From Lachnospiraceae bacterium (GTDB taxonomy: Bacteria > Bacillota > Clostridia > Lachnospirales > Lachnospiraceae): 50,790 nt of DNA. The DNA lies in NCBI GenBank assembly GCA_029054245.1, contig JAIDFQ010000019.1, positions 1 to 50,790 on the forward strand, read 5' to 3'. A program made the position numbers and the translations under genes. Positions 1-9,578 of this stretch are shown here, piece by piece. Every line of letters starts with the position of its first letter. Position 1 is the first letter of the stretch. Under the pieces are notes generated by a model, which ran no database searches, was not told where the DNA came from, and saw nothing but the letters and a program-made list of their open reading frames with translations.

Positions 1-92
1 AAAGTACAGTTTTTCAATCTGTAAATTCCGCATATATCCTTTCCAAATGACTTGCGTCTTCATAGTTTAGGTACGAGGGAGAAAGATAAGGT

Positions 93-1193
93 ATGGACAG
101 AGAAAAACTGCGAATTGCTTTTTTTATTGGAAATATGGGAAGTTCTGGGGGGACGGAAAGAGTTTTGTCTGTCATTGCAAATGGATTATCAGAGCGAGGG
201 CATCATGTTTCTATTATGAGCTTAAGGGGAACGGGCAGGGTTTTCTTTCCGGTATCGGATGCAGTAAAGATTTATTGGCTGGAAAAAGAAGTTCCTAAAG
301 CAGGCATCATTAAGAAAATTCAATCACTTGCGGTCTTTCTAAATTTTGAGCATATAGATTTTCTAATAGATGTAGATATTATTCTTTGTTTCTATTCATT
401 GTTTCTAAAAAGGCTTAGGCCGCAAATGCACTGGATTTCCTGGGAACATTTCAACTTTTACTATCATTTCAGAAAAAATCATTTTCTTCGCAGCATGGCA
501 AGGAGGTTGGTTGCCCGTTATTCGGAATGCCTGGTTGTCTTGTCGGAAGAAGACAAAGGATATTATAAAGAAAAGTTGAATTTAAAGTGTAAAATCACCC
601 GTATCTACAATCCGAATCCTTATGAGGATAAGGCACCTAAGGAGATGGGGGAGCCAATGATTTTTGCGGCTGGAAGGCTGACGAAGGCAAAGGGATTTGA
701 TCTTTTGATTAAGAGCTGGAAGCTGCTTGAGGACAGATATCCAAAGTGGAAAGTTATGGTTGCGGGTGAGGGGACAGACAGAAAAAAGCTGGAAAAGGAA
801 ATAGAATCGGCAGGGATCAAGCGGTTTGATCTGGTTGGAAATACCGATCAGATAGAACAGTATTATAGAAGGGCAGAAATATTTGCGCTTCCCTCGAGGG
901 ATGAAGGGTTTGGCATGGTTTTGCTGGAAGCAATGGCTTTTTCTCTTCCGGCAGTGGGTTATGCCTGCAAGGCAGGACCAAAAGAAATTATCGAAGAGGG
1001 CGAAAATGGTTTTTTGGTTATACCGGGGGATGTGGAGATGTTTGCCCGCAAAATGGAGATTTTAATGCAGGATGCGCATAGGCGCAGAAAAATGGGGGAA
1101 AAGGCAAGGGAATCCACGAAGAGGTTCCAAAGGGAACAAATCTTAGACGCGTGGGAACTGTTATTGCATGAGATGGTGGAACAGACAGGATAG
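93..1193 (+). CDS. GT4 family glycosyltransferase
   Basis: A 366-residue soluble retaining glycosyltransferase with GT-B fold. The N-terminal domain opens with a glycine-rich loop (IGNMGSSGGTERVL, residues about 12-25) typical of GT4 enzymes. The C-terminal nucleotide-sugar domain has FAAGRLTKAKGFDLLI near residue 190 and the conserved acidic pair motif SRDEGFGMVLLEAM near residue 268. It would transfer a sugar from a nucleotide donor at the cytoplasmic face; donor and acceptor cannot be read from sequence. It is the first complete gene of the Pel-like operon, 11 bp ahead of the next gene. A possible tail of an upstream gene lies in bases 1-50, so the operon may start outside the window. Confidence 0.88.
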   Translation: MDREKLRIAFFIGNMGSSGGTERVLSVIANGLSERGHHVSIMSLRGTGRVFFPVSDAVKIYWLEKEVPKAGIIKKIQSLAVFLNFEHIDFLIDVDIILCFYSLFLKRLRPQMHWISWEHFNFYYHFRKNHFLRSMARRLVARYSECLVVLSEEDKGYYKEKLNLKCKITRIYNPNPYEDKAPKEMGEPMIFAAGRLTKAKGFDLLIKSWKLLEDRYPKWKVMVAGEGTDRKKLEKEIESAGIKRFDLVGNTDQIEQYYRRAEIFALPSRDEGFGMVLLEAMAFSLPAVGYACKAGPKEIIEEGENGFLVIPGDVEMFARKMEILMQDAHRRRKMGEKARESTKRFQREQILDAWELLLHEMVEQTG

Positions 1194-1204
1194 AAGGAGC
1201 AAAA

Positions 1205-2110
1205 ATGAACATTCTGGTGACGGTAGACAGTAATTACGTACGACCCTTGAAGGTAATGTTGACCTCTTTTTTCAGGTTTCATGACAATGAAAATAAGATA
1301 TATCTGTTATACAGTAACGTAAAGGAAACAGAGCTGAAAGAATTGCAGCAGCTGATTGAAAGAAATGGAAGCCGCTTTTTTTCTGTCAGGGTGGAGGAAA
1401 GCATTCTGTCGGATGTGCCGGTAATTCAGTATTTTACGAAGGAAATGTATTACAGGCTTTTGTCGGGAATGATATTTGCAAAAGAAAAAAAGATGCTCTA
1501 TTTAGATCCAGATATTTTGATAAGAGGTTCACTTCTGCCCTTATATGAGATGCCGCTTGAAGGAAAAGTGATGGCGGGAATCGCAGATGTTGCTGTAAAT
1601 ACCCTTTTGTCCGGACACAAGACAGAATTGGGCTTTGGGCAGGAAGAGCAGTATATTAATTCAGGTGTATTGCTGCTTGACTTGGATGAATTACGGAAAT
1701 GTTTCGGTCCGGAAGACATCAAAAAAGTAGTAGAGGAAAAAGGTGAGCTTTTGCGATATCCGGATCAGGATATCATCAATCTCCTTTTTAGAGAAAAAAT
1801 TAAGGTGGTGGAAAGGAAATACAATTATAACACTGGTTATGGGAACGCCGCCGGGATGTTAAAGTATATGGCTGGAGGATTTTTAAAAGAGAGAAAATAT
1901 CCAGTAATCGTACATTTTATGGGTCCCACGAAGCCATGGCACCTAGCGTATTATGGCAAGTTCGGCAGGGAATACCGACGTTATTTAAAGAAAAATCCGG
2001 ATTTAGGCATGGATGTAAAAGGGGAATGGATAAAACGTTATTTCGCGATTGGAAGACACTTATTGAAAGTGATACTTTGCAAAATGGGAGGATCAAATCA
2101 TGAAAAATAA
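1205..2110 (+). CDS. GT8 family glycosyltransferase (first copy)
   Basis: A 301-residue GT-A glycosyltransferase of family GT8 (LgtC/glycogenin type, retaining). The N-terminus begins MNILVTVDSNYVRPLKVML. The metal-binding DxD is in the motif MLYLDPDIL (about residues 97-105), and the C-terminal signature HFMGPTKPWH is present, so the catalytic core looks complete. AAGGAG precedes the start at proper spacing. It overlaps the next gene by 11 bp, indicating translational coupling. It is clearly paralogous to the GT8 gene at the far end of the same operon (16610-17494), sharing the KEMYYRLL and LYLDPD blocks. The sugar is unknown; galactosyl or glucosyl transfer is common in the family. Confidence 0.88.
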   Translation: MNILVTVDSNYVRPLKVMLTSFFRFHDNENKIYLLYSNVKETELKELQQLIERNGSRFFSVRVEESILSDVPVIQYFTKEMYYRLLSGMIFAKEKKMLYLDPDILIRGSLLPLYEMPLEGKVMAGIADVAVNTLLSGHKTELGFGQEEQYINSGVLLLDLDELRKCFGPEDIKKVVEEKGELLRYPDQDIINLLFREKIKVVERKYNYNTGYGNAAGMLKYMAGGFLKERKYPVIVHFMGPTKPWHLAYYGKFGREYRRYLKKNPDLGMDVKGEWIKRYFAIGRHLLKVILCKMGGSNHEK

Positions 2111-3005
2111 TAGTGTATCCATCATTATTCCTGCTTATAATGAAGCGGCAGCAATAGAGATGGTGTTAAAAGAGCTCCTTTTAGAAACTGCCCAATGGAA
2201 AAACGAGATGGTAGAAATTGTAGTGGTAAATGATGGGAGCAGCGATGATACAGCTAAGATTGTAGATGGTATAGAAGGCGTTCGGCTGATCAATCACCGA
2301 AAGAATAAAGGATATGGTGCAGCATTAAAAACAGGCATCCGGGAAGCCCGCGGAGATATCATTGCCTGGTATGATGCAGATGGACAGCATAGACCGGAAG
2401 ATCTGTTAAAAGTCATCAACAAAATGGAAGAGGAGAATCTGGATTATTGTATTGGAATAAGAGATAAGGATTCTTACGAAGAAAAGAGCAGGCGCTTTGG
2501 GAAAAAGGTTCTAAAATGCATCCTGCATCTTATCACAAAAGAGGAGCTTAAGGATTTCAACTCGGGAATGAGAGCATTTAAAAAGGAGGTCATACTTCCG
2601 TACCTTCCATTGCTGCCGAATACCTTTGGCGCTTCCACGGTAACAACACTTTTGATGCTGGAGCAGGAATATTACGGCGGAGAAGTGAGCATTACAGCAC
2701 AGAAGCGAAAAGGAAAAAGTTCTGTGAAACAAGTCAGGGACGGGTTCCGTACGATTGCATTGATCCTTCAGATCATCCTGTTGTTCCAGCCCATGCGCAT
2801 TCTTGGGAAAGCCGGCATCATCATGTGCGTGGCAGGAGGAATCTATGGAATACTGCGTGCTTTCCAGTGGTCAAATGGTATTCCAATCCTGGCATCCATT
2901 TTGATTATTTTTGGATTCCAACTGATCTGCTTTGGCGTTTTGTCGGATCAAATCAGTAAAGTTTGTAAGCAGGTATACGAAAAACGCTACATATATCCCA
3001 AATGA
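2100..3005 (+). CDS. GT2 family glycosyltransferase, polyprenyl-phosphate type
   Basis: A 301-residue inverting GT-A glycosyltransferase resembling dolichyl/undecaprenyl-phosphate sugar synthases. The start is SIIIPAYNEAAAIEMVL; nucleotide-binding VVNDGSSDDT follows near residue 44 and the DxD-like YDADGQHRPED near residue 91. Two hydrophobic segments at the C-terminus (about 235-285) anchor it to the membrane, as in GtrB/ArnC-like enzymes. It probably loads a sugar onto undecaprenyl phosphate for use outside the membrane, which would suit the GT-C-like membrane protein further down the operon (inference). GGAGG precedes the ATG. The stop overlaps an upstream in-frame ATG of the next gene. 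Confidence 0.87.
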   Translation: MKNNSVSIIIPAYNEAAAIEMVLKELLLETAQWKNEMVEIVVVNDGSSDDTAKIVDGIEGVRLINHRKNKGYGAALKTGIREARGDIIAWYDADGQHRPEDLLKVINKMEEENLDYCIGIRDKDSYEEKSRRFGKKVLKCILHLITKEELKDFNSGMRAFKKEVILPYLPLLPNTFGASTVTTLLMLEQEYYGGEVSITAQKRKGKSSVKQVRDGFRTIALILQIILLFQPMRILGKAGIIMCVAGGIYGILRAFQWSNGIPILASILIIFGFQLICFGVLSDQISKVCKQVYEKRYIYPK

Positions 3006-3019
3006 CAGGGGGAAGAGAA

Positions 3020-4498
3020 ATGCTGAAAATATCAGATTATCTGGCGATTATGGCTGGTTTTTTGGGGCTTTTAGTTTTTTATCTTATCTTTTCGGGAAAT
3101 CTGCAGATAAATTATGGGACTGAGAGCAGGCTGCCGGTGATTGAGCAGGAAACAGAAAAAGTCAGACCGCAGCCAGAGACAGCCCGGTATGTGGTTCTAT
3201 ATGGAAATGAGAAGGAGAGCAGGTTATCCTCTCAGATCATGCAGATGCTGGATAAAATGAAGAAAAGTTATGTTGCAGAGGGAACGGTTGCCCAGCTGAA
3301 TGAGGAACAAAAAAAAGAGGCAGATGTGTTTATTGTTACCACAGCTGGTTTAGAGGGGGTCGATGCACAGCACGAGCTTTTGGAATTGGCGAAAGAGGGC
3401 GGTAAATGCGTGCTCTATACAAATTTGTCAGGTGAAAGCGAAGAATACGAGAAAGAACTTGGCATCTTAGAAAGCCGGGAAGAAACCCAAATAGACGGCA
3501 TGATGATTTTTGAGGGCATAATGGTTCAGGGGATGGTGTACTATGGGGACCTGCCGATGAAGGTAAGAGACCTTTCTCTTGAGGCTTCCTGTACGAAATT
3601 GATTCAGGAGCAGAGCAAAGAGTTCAAGGAGCAGAGAAAGCTGATTCCGCTGCTGTGGAAAAAACAGTATGGGAAAGGGAAAATCTATGCCTGCAATGCG
3701 CCTTTTTTTGGGGAAGAATCGGGAATAGGAATTCTTACCGGTATTTTTTCCGATATGGAGGAAACGTTTTTATATCCTGTTGTGAACAGCAGCGCAGTGC
3801 TCTTGGATTTTTACCCTGATACCGAACATGCGGACAGGGAAGTTATATATAGACTTTACAGCAGGGAACCAGCCGCATATATCAGAGATGTCATCTGGCC
3901 CGCAATAGAGAAAATCAGTCATGAAGAGGGACTGGTTATTTCGGGAAGAAGCCATATGCAGAATAAAGACGATGACTTTTACGATATACAACGACAGATG
4001 CAGAGAAATAAAGGTATTGTGCTGGAAGCGGAAGAGGGTGGTCTTCTTCCGGTTATAAGCAAAGGACATATGCAGGGGGATGAAAAGCGTTTTTGTATGG
4101 AAAGCGCATCTTCCGGCTGGGGAATCGCCAGCTGCTATCTGGATATGCAGGAAATTATGGGGAGTAAGGGAGAGCAGGAGGCATTTGAGTGGGCGGCGTA
4201 TTCTCTTGAATTGACGAAGAATATGCGCGATCTTTATGGGAGGAACCGTTTCCTGGAGGCAGTCGACTGGTTAGAAGCACAGGAGCGGTTGAAGCGGTAT
4301 GAAAGAATCCAACCGGTAATCGATATTTCAGATGACAGTATACAGATTTGGGCAGATGGATTTGTGGATGTCTGGTATTGCATGGTAAGAACCAAAAAGT
4401 CGTTAGAGAGCGGTTCGGGATATGAGGTACAGAAAATCGGTGAGCATGCCTATCTGTTGGAAATCAGGCAGCAGGAAATCGTCATAACGATGCAGTAA
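3020..4498 (+). CDS. PelA-like / DUF2194-type extracytoplasmic protein
   Basis: A 492-residue protein with one N-terminal membrane segment (about residues 6-24, signal anchor) followed by a large extracytoplasmic domain. I chose the ATG at 3020 because GGGGGAAGA sits just upstream; an in-frame ATG at 3002 lacks a site. Length, topology and position directly before pelF match the DUF2194/PelA-type deacetylase component of Gram-positive Pel loci. The first half (YVVLYGNEKESRL, then DVFIVTTAGLEG) looks like a Rossmann-like accessory domain. In the second half I see an LDFYPD stretch but not a complete set of His/Asp motifs for a carbohydrate esterase, so a degenerate or non-catalytic form is possible. 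Family assignment is from memory and context. Confidence 0.55.
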   Translation: MLKISDYLAIMAGFLGLLVFYLIFSGNLQINYGTESRLPVIEQETEKVRPQPETARYVVLYGNEKESRLSSQIMQMLDKMKKSYVAEGTVAQLNEEQKKEADVFIVTTAGLEGVDAQHELLELAKEGGKCVLYTNLSGESEEYEKELGILESREETQIDGMMIFEGIMVQGMVYYGDLPMKVRDLSLEASCTKLIQEQSKEFKEQRKLIPLLWKKQYGKGKIYACNAPFFGEESGIGILTGIFSDMEETFLYPVVNSSAVLLDFYPDTEHADREVIYRLYSREPAAYIRDVIWPAIEKISHEEGLVISGRSHMQNKDDDFYDIQRQMQRNKGIVLEAEEGGLLPVISKGHMQGDEKRFCMESASSGWGIASCYLDMQEIMGSKGEQEAFEWAAYSLELTKNMRDLYGRNRFLEAVDWLEAQERLKRYERIQPVIDISDDSIQIWADGFVDVWYCMVRTKKSLESGSGYEVQKIGEHAYLLEIRQQEIVITMQ

Positions 4499-4516
4499 GG
4501 CAGGAGTTGTGTGCTT

Positions 4517-5914
4517 ATGAAAATAGCAATGTTTGCAGAGGGAAGTTATCCGTATGTGGCAGGAGGCGTGTCCGGCTGGATACAAATGCTTACGGAGGAA
4601 TTGAAAGAAAAAGATTTTGTCATATATACGCTGGTACCCACAAGGGAAGATGGAGGAAAATTCAAGTATCAGCTTCCTTCCAATGTATGCGAAATCAGGG
4701 AATCGTATCTGAATGGAACGGAATATGTGGAAAAGAAGAAAAAAGTAAGGCTCAAGGATAAGGAGAAGGAAAGCCTGTGGTCGCTCTTGCTTGGTGAAAA
4801 CATAGACTGGAGAGGGGTGTTCCGCTTTTTTGATGAAACAGAGTATTCCGTCAATGATCTTCTTATGAGTAAGGATTTTATGGAGCTGACCAGGCAGCTT
4901 TATATTGAAAAGTATCCGAATTGTGTGTTCACAGATTTTTTATGGAGCATCCGTTCTCTCTATCTGCCTTTGTTTCGGGTCCTTATGATACCGATAGAGG
5001 ATGCAGACTGCTTTCACGCCATTTCCACAGGGTATGCTGGAATTATGGCATGCAAAGCAAAATATCTTTACAACAAACCGCTGATTCTTACGGAGCATGG
5101 AATTTATACAAGGGAGCGGGAAGAGGAAATCATTAAGGCAGACTGGACGCAGGGAATTTATAAGAATCTTTGGATAAACTATTTTTATATGCTCTCTCAA
5201 TGTATTTATAATGAAGCCGATTTTGTGATTTCCCTATTTCAGACGGCAAGGCAGATACAGACAGAAATCGGATGTCCGAAGGAAAAAACAAGGGTGATAT
5301 CCAATGGCGTGTTCGCAAAGGAGATGGAGAAGCTCCCTGCAAGGGAAGAGGATGGCAAAATCAATATAGGGGCAATTTTAAGAATTGTTCCCATCAAGGA
5401 TGTTAAAACAATGATTAATGCCTATCGGATGGCGAAGGAGGAGATCCCCTCTCTTTGTCTTTATCTGATGGGACCTACGGATGAAAACGAAAAATATTAT
5501 AAGGAATGCCTGGATCTGGTAAAAGGTTTCCAGATTTCGGATGTGATTTTTACCGGTAGGATAAATGTAAAGGATTATCTGGGGAAAATGGACATCATTA
5601 TGCTGACCAGTATTTCAGAGGGGCAGCCGTTATGTCTGCTGGAAGCGATGGCGGCGGGAAAACCATGTATTGCAACGGACGTAGGAGGATGCAAGGAACT
5701 CCTTTATGGCGGAGAGCAGGATTATTTTGGACGCAGCGGGATTATTATTCCCACGATGAATGTAGACAAGGCGGCGGAGGCAATGATTCTTCTGGCGCAA
5801 AATAAGACCATGCGGCAGAAGATGGGAAAGAGTGGGAAGGCAAGAGTCTCCGAGTTTTATCGGAATGAAGAAGTAGTACGAAAATATAGAAATTTGTATG
5901 ATCTTTTGGCATGA
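4517..5914 (+). CDS. pelF: PelF glycosyltransferase
   Basis: A 465-residue GT4-type cytosolic glycosyltransferase. The N-terminus MKIAMFAEGSYPYVAGGVSG is the hallmark of PelF, the polymerising enzyme of Pel-type exopolysaccharide, which uses UDP-hexosamine donors in characterised systems. The donor-binding motif SISEGQPLCLLEAMAAGKP lies near residue 373. I prefer ATG 4517 over GTG 4511 because it gives the conserved start, with AGGAG at 4502-4506. It sits 15 bp before pelG, the standard order. The extra glycosyltransferases nearby mean the substrate may differ from classical Pel. Confidence 0.92.
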   Translation: MKIAMFAEGSYPYVAGGVSGWIQMLTEELKEKDFVIYTLVPTREDGGKFKYQLPSNVCEIRESYLNGTEYVEKKKKVRLKDKEKESLWSLLLGENIDWRGVFRFFDETEYSVNDLLMSKDFMELTRQLYIEKYPNCVFTDFLWSIRSLYLPLFRVLMIPIEDADCFHAISTGYAGIMACKAKYLYNKPLILTEHGIYTREREEEIIKADWTQGIYKNLWINYFYMLSQCIYNEADFVISLFQTARQIQTEIGCPKEKTRVISNGVFAKEMEKLPAREEDGKINIGAILRIVPIKDVKTMINAYRMAKEEIPSLCLYLMGPTDENEKYYKECLDLVKGFQISDVIFTGRINVKDYLGKMDIIMLTSISEGQPLCLLEAMAAGKPCIATDVGGCKELLYGGEQDYFGRSGIIIPTMNVDKAAEAMILLAQNKTMRQKMGKSGKARVSEFYRNEEVVRKYRNLYDLLA

Positions 5915-5928
5915 GGTGATGATTAAGG

Positions 5929-7404
5929 ATGGCAGGTATTGGATTTGAACTGAAAAGATTGTTTAATAAAGATGGAATTATTCATTCTGTTTTTGCAGGA
6001 TTATATGCAACGGTGGTCACGATCGGACCGACCATTATGGTAATCCTGACGATTAATGTGATGTATTTTCTTCTGCCTTATGTAAATATTGCATGGAAGC
6101 AGAGAGAGATGTTATCCTCCACCATCCTTTATGTATTCATTTTTTCACTTATTGTTGCTTCCCCGGTTAATATCATTCTTTCTCGATTTAGTGCGGATAA
6201 GATTTATATGGAGGACTTTGAAAGCATTCTGCCGGCGTTGGATATGGGAAATTTGATTCTGGCGATTCTTACGGCAGTTACAGGAGTGCCATTTGGTATT
6301 GTCATGTATTTTAGGGGAGGATTTTCCCTGGGGTACATTCTGGTTTCCTATTTGTTTTATGCGGGATTGGTGTTCACCTTTTACAGTATGACCTTTATCA
6401 CGCTTTTGAAAGAATATAGGAAGATTACATACAGCTTTCTATTTAGCTTGATATTGGGAATTTTGTTTTCCTGGGCAGCCGTATTTTGGTGGAATTTTTC
6501 TGTGGTGAATGCGATTCTTTATGGACTTGCAATCAGCTTTAACCTGATTGCAGTACTTTTGATGGCAAGGCTAAGACGGTCTTTCAAGAAACATAATGCA
6601 AACAACCGGGAAGTACTCACGTATTTTAAAAAGCATTGGAAACTTTTTCTTGCAAATTTGTTTTATACTTTGGGAATCTATACTCACAATTTTATCTTCT
6701 GGCTCCTATCGCCCTATCAAGTGATCGTGGCGAAGGTTTTTTGGTCGGCGCCGGTCTATGATGTAGTGACTTATCTGGCAATGCTGAGCAATTTGTCTAT
6801 TCTGGTCGTTTTTGTTGTCAATGTGGAGACGAAATTCCATACCGCTTATAAGGCGTATTGTGAATCCGTCATCGGCGCGGCGGGAAAGGATATCTTAAAA
6901 GCAAAAAATAGAATGATTGAAGTGCTTCGCAGGGAACTTTTATATATTATACAAACGCAGATGATTATTAATATCTGTGTCTTTGTGCTGGTGGTCGCAT
7001 TTGCGTCAAACTTGGGAATTGCAGGAAGAATCCTTACAATGTACCCGGTAATGTCGGTGGCATACATGATTATATATCTGCTTCAGAGTCTGATGATCTT
7101 CCAGTTTTATCTGGACGACGCGCCGGGGGCGTTGCTTGCAAGTGTACTGTTCCTGCTTGGAACGGCAGCAGGGAGTCTTTTGTCTGTGAGGTTTACGGCA
7201 GTCTTTGCCGGCGCCGGGGTTCTGTTTGGTGCGTTCCTAGGGTTCTCAACAGCCTTTTTCCGCATCAGACACAAACTGCTCCATCTGGATGAGCATATTT
7301 ATTGCAGAGGTAATATTGCAGGTATACAAATGAAAAAGCAATTAAAAGGGAAGAAAAGCATAAAGCCAGAAAAAGTTGTAGTTTATTCTTTTCATAAGCA
7401 ATAA
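5929..7404 (+). CDS. pelG: PelG polysaccharide transporter
   Basis: A 491-residue polytopic membrane protein with about 12 hydrophobic segments. The opening MAGIGFELKRLFNKDG is the PelG signature, and the protein belongs to the MOP flippase superfamily. In Pel systems PelG works with PelD and PelE in the membrane complex that activates PelF and moves the polymer outward. A basic cytosolic tail of about 40 residues follows the last helix (KKQLKGKKSIKPEK). AGGTGAT upstream provides the ribosome site. It is immediately followed by the PelD fusion gene, 14 bp downstream. Confidence 0.93.
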   Translation: MAGIGFELKRLFNKDGIIHSVFAGLYATVVTIGPTIMVILTINVMYFLLPYVNIAWKQREMLSSTILYVFIFSLIVASPVNIILSRFSADKIYMEDFESILPALDMGNLILAILTAVTGVPFGIVMYFRGGFSLGYILVSYLFYAGLVFTFYSMTFITLLKEYRKITYSFLFSLILGILFSWAAVFWWNFSVVNAILYGLAISFNLIAVLLMARLRRSFKKHNANNREVLTYFKKHWKLFLANLFYTLGIYTHNFIFWLLSPYQVIVAKVFWSAPVYDVVTYLAMLSNLSILVVFVVNVETKFHTAYKAYCESVIGAAGKDILKAKNRMIEVLRRELLYIIQTQMIINICVFVLVVAFASNLGIAGRILTMYPVMSVAYMIIYLLQSLMIFQFYLDDAPGALLASVLFLLGTAAGSLLSVRFTAVFAGAGVLFGAFLGFSTAFFRIRHKLLHLDEHIYCRGNIAGIQMKKQLKGKKSIKPEKVVVYSFHKQ

Positions 7405-7418
7405 AAAGGGGTACCGCT

Positions 7419-9578
7419 ATGAAAGTGTTGATTATAGGAAGTTATGGATTGGTTGTGGGAAATCTGATTGCCAGGATGCATAGGGAAAAATGCGATGTAT
7501 ATGTCCTGACCGGAAAAAGAAAAGTGGATAAGAGAAAAGGCATGCCCAGGCATATTGCGTTTTTCTTTCAGGAGGATTCGGCGGATTTAAAGTATGTCAT
7601 TCAGGGAATTATGCCTGATTATCTGATATTTGCAGGCGCATGGGATGAGAATTACGAATGGGAGAAAGAAGAATGCGCATCGGCATTCAGCAGTGCACTG
7701 GTGAATATCTTAAGCTGGGCAAAGGAATACAAAATACCGAAAGTCTGCTACCTTTCCTGCATGGATGCAGCAACAGAGCAGGAGGCGAGAGGAAAGATCG
7801 TAAGGGATGGGGAGCGGATATGTGAAACTTATGCGGAACCAGGATTTGAGATCACCGCTTTAAGGGTTCCCTACGTGTATGGCGCTTCCTTATGTGCAGA
7901 GGATACGCTTGATCTGCTGTCAGAACAATGTTTTCTGGCAAGAGGCGGAGAGGATTACCGGCTTCCATCGATAACATCAGAGCTTATCTACGTAACGGAT
8001 CTGGCAGATGCTGTTTTCCGGGTAGGGAAAGAATCGTTGGACCAGAACCCTTTTTCCTGCTATGAAGTAGGTGGAAAAGAACGTATAGATGGGAGTGCGT
8101 TTACGTCCTACATTGAAAAGCTCTATGAAAAAAGTGCAGCAAAGGCATCAGGGGAAATACAGCTTACGGATATACATACTTCGGAAAGTAGTGCCTTTAA
8201 CGAGGATTTTGGGTATACGCCCAGAATAGATGTGACAACGGGGCTGGAGAGAATTGAAAATTTCTTAAGTAAAAATCATAAGAAGATTGCGCAGATACGC
8301 AGGAACAAAAGGCAGGAAGAGCTGCAGGAAAAAAGCCAGTCGGTAAAAGCCCAAATCAAACAGGGCATGACAATCGTTATACACATTTTTGAAAATCTTC
8401 TTGTGTTTGCTGTTGCTTTTGCCGCTCAATATTTCTTAAATGGCGAGAACAGCGCGTTTTTACATGTGGATTTCCTGCTTTTGTACATTGTGCTGATGGC
8501 TTTAAAGAGGGGTGTCGGTGAAAGTATTTTGGCGGTTCTGCTTGCTGCTTCGGCAAATTTATGGATGGCGCTTTTAGAAGGAGGCACGGTAAGCAGCATC
8601 ATGTCTCAGTACCAATTTGTCCTGCAGGTCTTATTCTATTTTGTCATAGCGATTGGCATTTCCTATTCTTTCCTGCTTCATCGAACCAGGTTGAAAGAGC
8701 GGATGGACCAGCTTAGGGAACTGGAGGAGGAATATACAAGGATTATTGACATCAATCGGACAAATGTGGAAATCAAGAAAGCATTTGAAGACCGACTGAT
8801 CAATTATGGAGATAGTATCGGCAAGATCTACAATGTGGTTTCAGAATTGGATGTACTTGAAGTGGATAAGGTGATCATGGCGTCGTTACGTGTAGTCAGT
8901 AAAATTATGTCGGTGAAAGATGTGTCGATTTATTATGCCGGTACGGATCAGTATTTTCATTTCGTGGGCGCTACTACGAAGGAAACGGGTGGACTTAGGA
9001 CCATTCTTCTTAGCGAATATAAGGAATTGGAAGAAGCCTTGCTGGAGGGAGATGTATTTATTAATCATGAAATCGGCGGGGAACTTCCGCGTATGGCGGC
9101 GCCGATTTATTCGGGAAATAAGTTGATTTATATCATCATGCTCTGGCATATGGAATTTGAAGAGATCAATCTTTACAAAAAGAATCTGTTCCTTGTGTTG
9201 GTGAAGATCATCACGTCCAGTCTGGAAAAGGGATATCAGTATGAAAAGGTGGGACGGAATCAGGAATACTATGAAGACACCAATATTATGCTGCCGGATG
9301 CATTTCGGAATAGGATAGAAGAACAGCTTAAGGGCGTACCCCAGGAAGAGGCGGAGTATACCCTGGTCTGCGTAGCGGCAGAGGGAAGAGACCGGACGCA
9401 GCTTAACATGGAACTGAGCGGTCTGTTAAGGGACAGCGACAGGATTGGTTATTTGAAAGAAGGAAGTGATTATATCTATATACTGGCGCATACAAATTTT
9501 GATGGTGCAGAATTTGTGGTGCGGAAGCTTACAAGAGAAGGCTTTCGGTGTAAGGTGGTAACGAAAGATGAACATTAG
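7419..9578 (+). CDS. pelD: SDR-PelD fusion, c-di-GMP receptor
   Basis: A 719-residue fusion. Residues 1-285 form an NAD-dependent epimerase-like Rossmann domain beginning VLIIGSYGLVVG. About 318-420 hold four membrane helices, 421-460 a coiled coil, 460-610 a GAF domain, and 620-715 a degenerate GGDEF domain in which the catalytic signature reads EGSDY (681-685). Just before it an intact inhibitory-site RxxD, RDSD at 671-674, matches the c-di-GMP contact of PelD receptors. In the SDR domain the region equivalent to YxxxK reads around ARGKIVRDGE (123-132), without the Tyr or the aligned Lys, so it is probably not an active epimerase. Expected role: allosteric switch that activates PelF when c-di-GMP is bound. 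Confidence 0.85.
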   Translation: MKVLIIGSYGLVVGNLIARMHREKCDVYVLTGKRKVDKRKGMPRHIAFFFQEDSADLKYVIQGIMPDYLIFAGAWDENYEWEKEECASAFSSALVNILSWAKEYKIPKVCYLSCMDAATEQEARGKIVRDGERICETYAEPGFEITALRVPYVYGASLCAEDTLDLLSEQCFLARGGEDYRLPSITSELIYVTDLADAVFRVGKESLDQNPFSCYEVGGKERIDGSAFTSYIEKLYEKSAAKASGEIQLTDIHTSESSAFNEDFGYTPRIDVTTGLERIENFLSKNHKKIAQIRRNKRQEELQEKSQSVKAQIKQGMTIVIHIFENLLVFAVAFAAQYFLNGENSAFLHVDFLLLYIVLMALKRGVGESILAVLLAASANLWMALLEGGTVSSIMSQYQFVLQVLFYFVIAIGISYSFLLHRTRLKERMDQLRELEEEYTRIIDINRTNVEIKKAFEDRLINYGDSIGKIYNVVSELDVLEVDKVIMASLRVVSKIMSVKDVSIYYAGTDQYFHFVGATTKETGGLRTILLSEYKELEEALLEGDVFINHEIGGELPRMAAPIYSGNKLIYIIMLWHMEFEEINLYKKNLFLVLVKIITSSLEKGYQYEKVGRNQEYYEDTNIMLPDAFRNRIEEQLKGVPQEEAEYTLVCVAAEGRDRTQLNMELSGLLRDSDRIGYLKEGSDYIYILAHTNFDGAEFVVRKLTREGFRCKVVTKDEH

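Noticed and set aside
1-50. Open end reading STVFQSVNSAYILSK before a stop at position 50
   Set aside because: It could be the tail of an upstream gene, but other frames are equally open and 50 bases are too few to decide.
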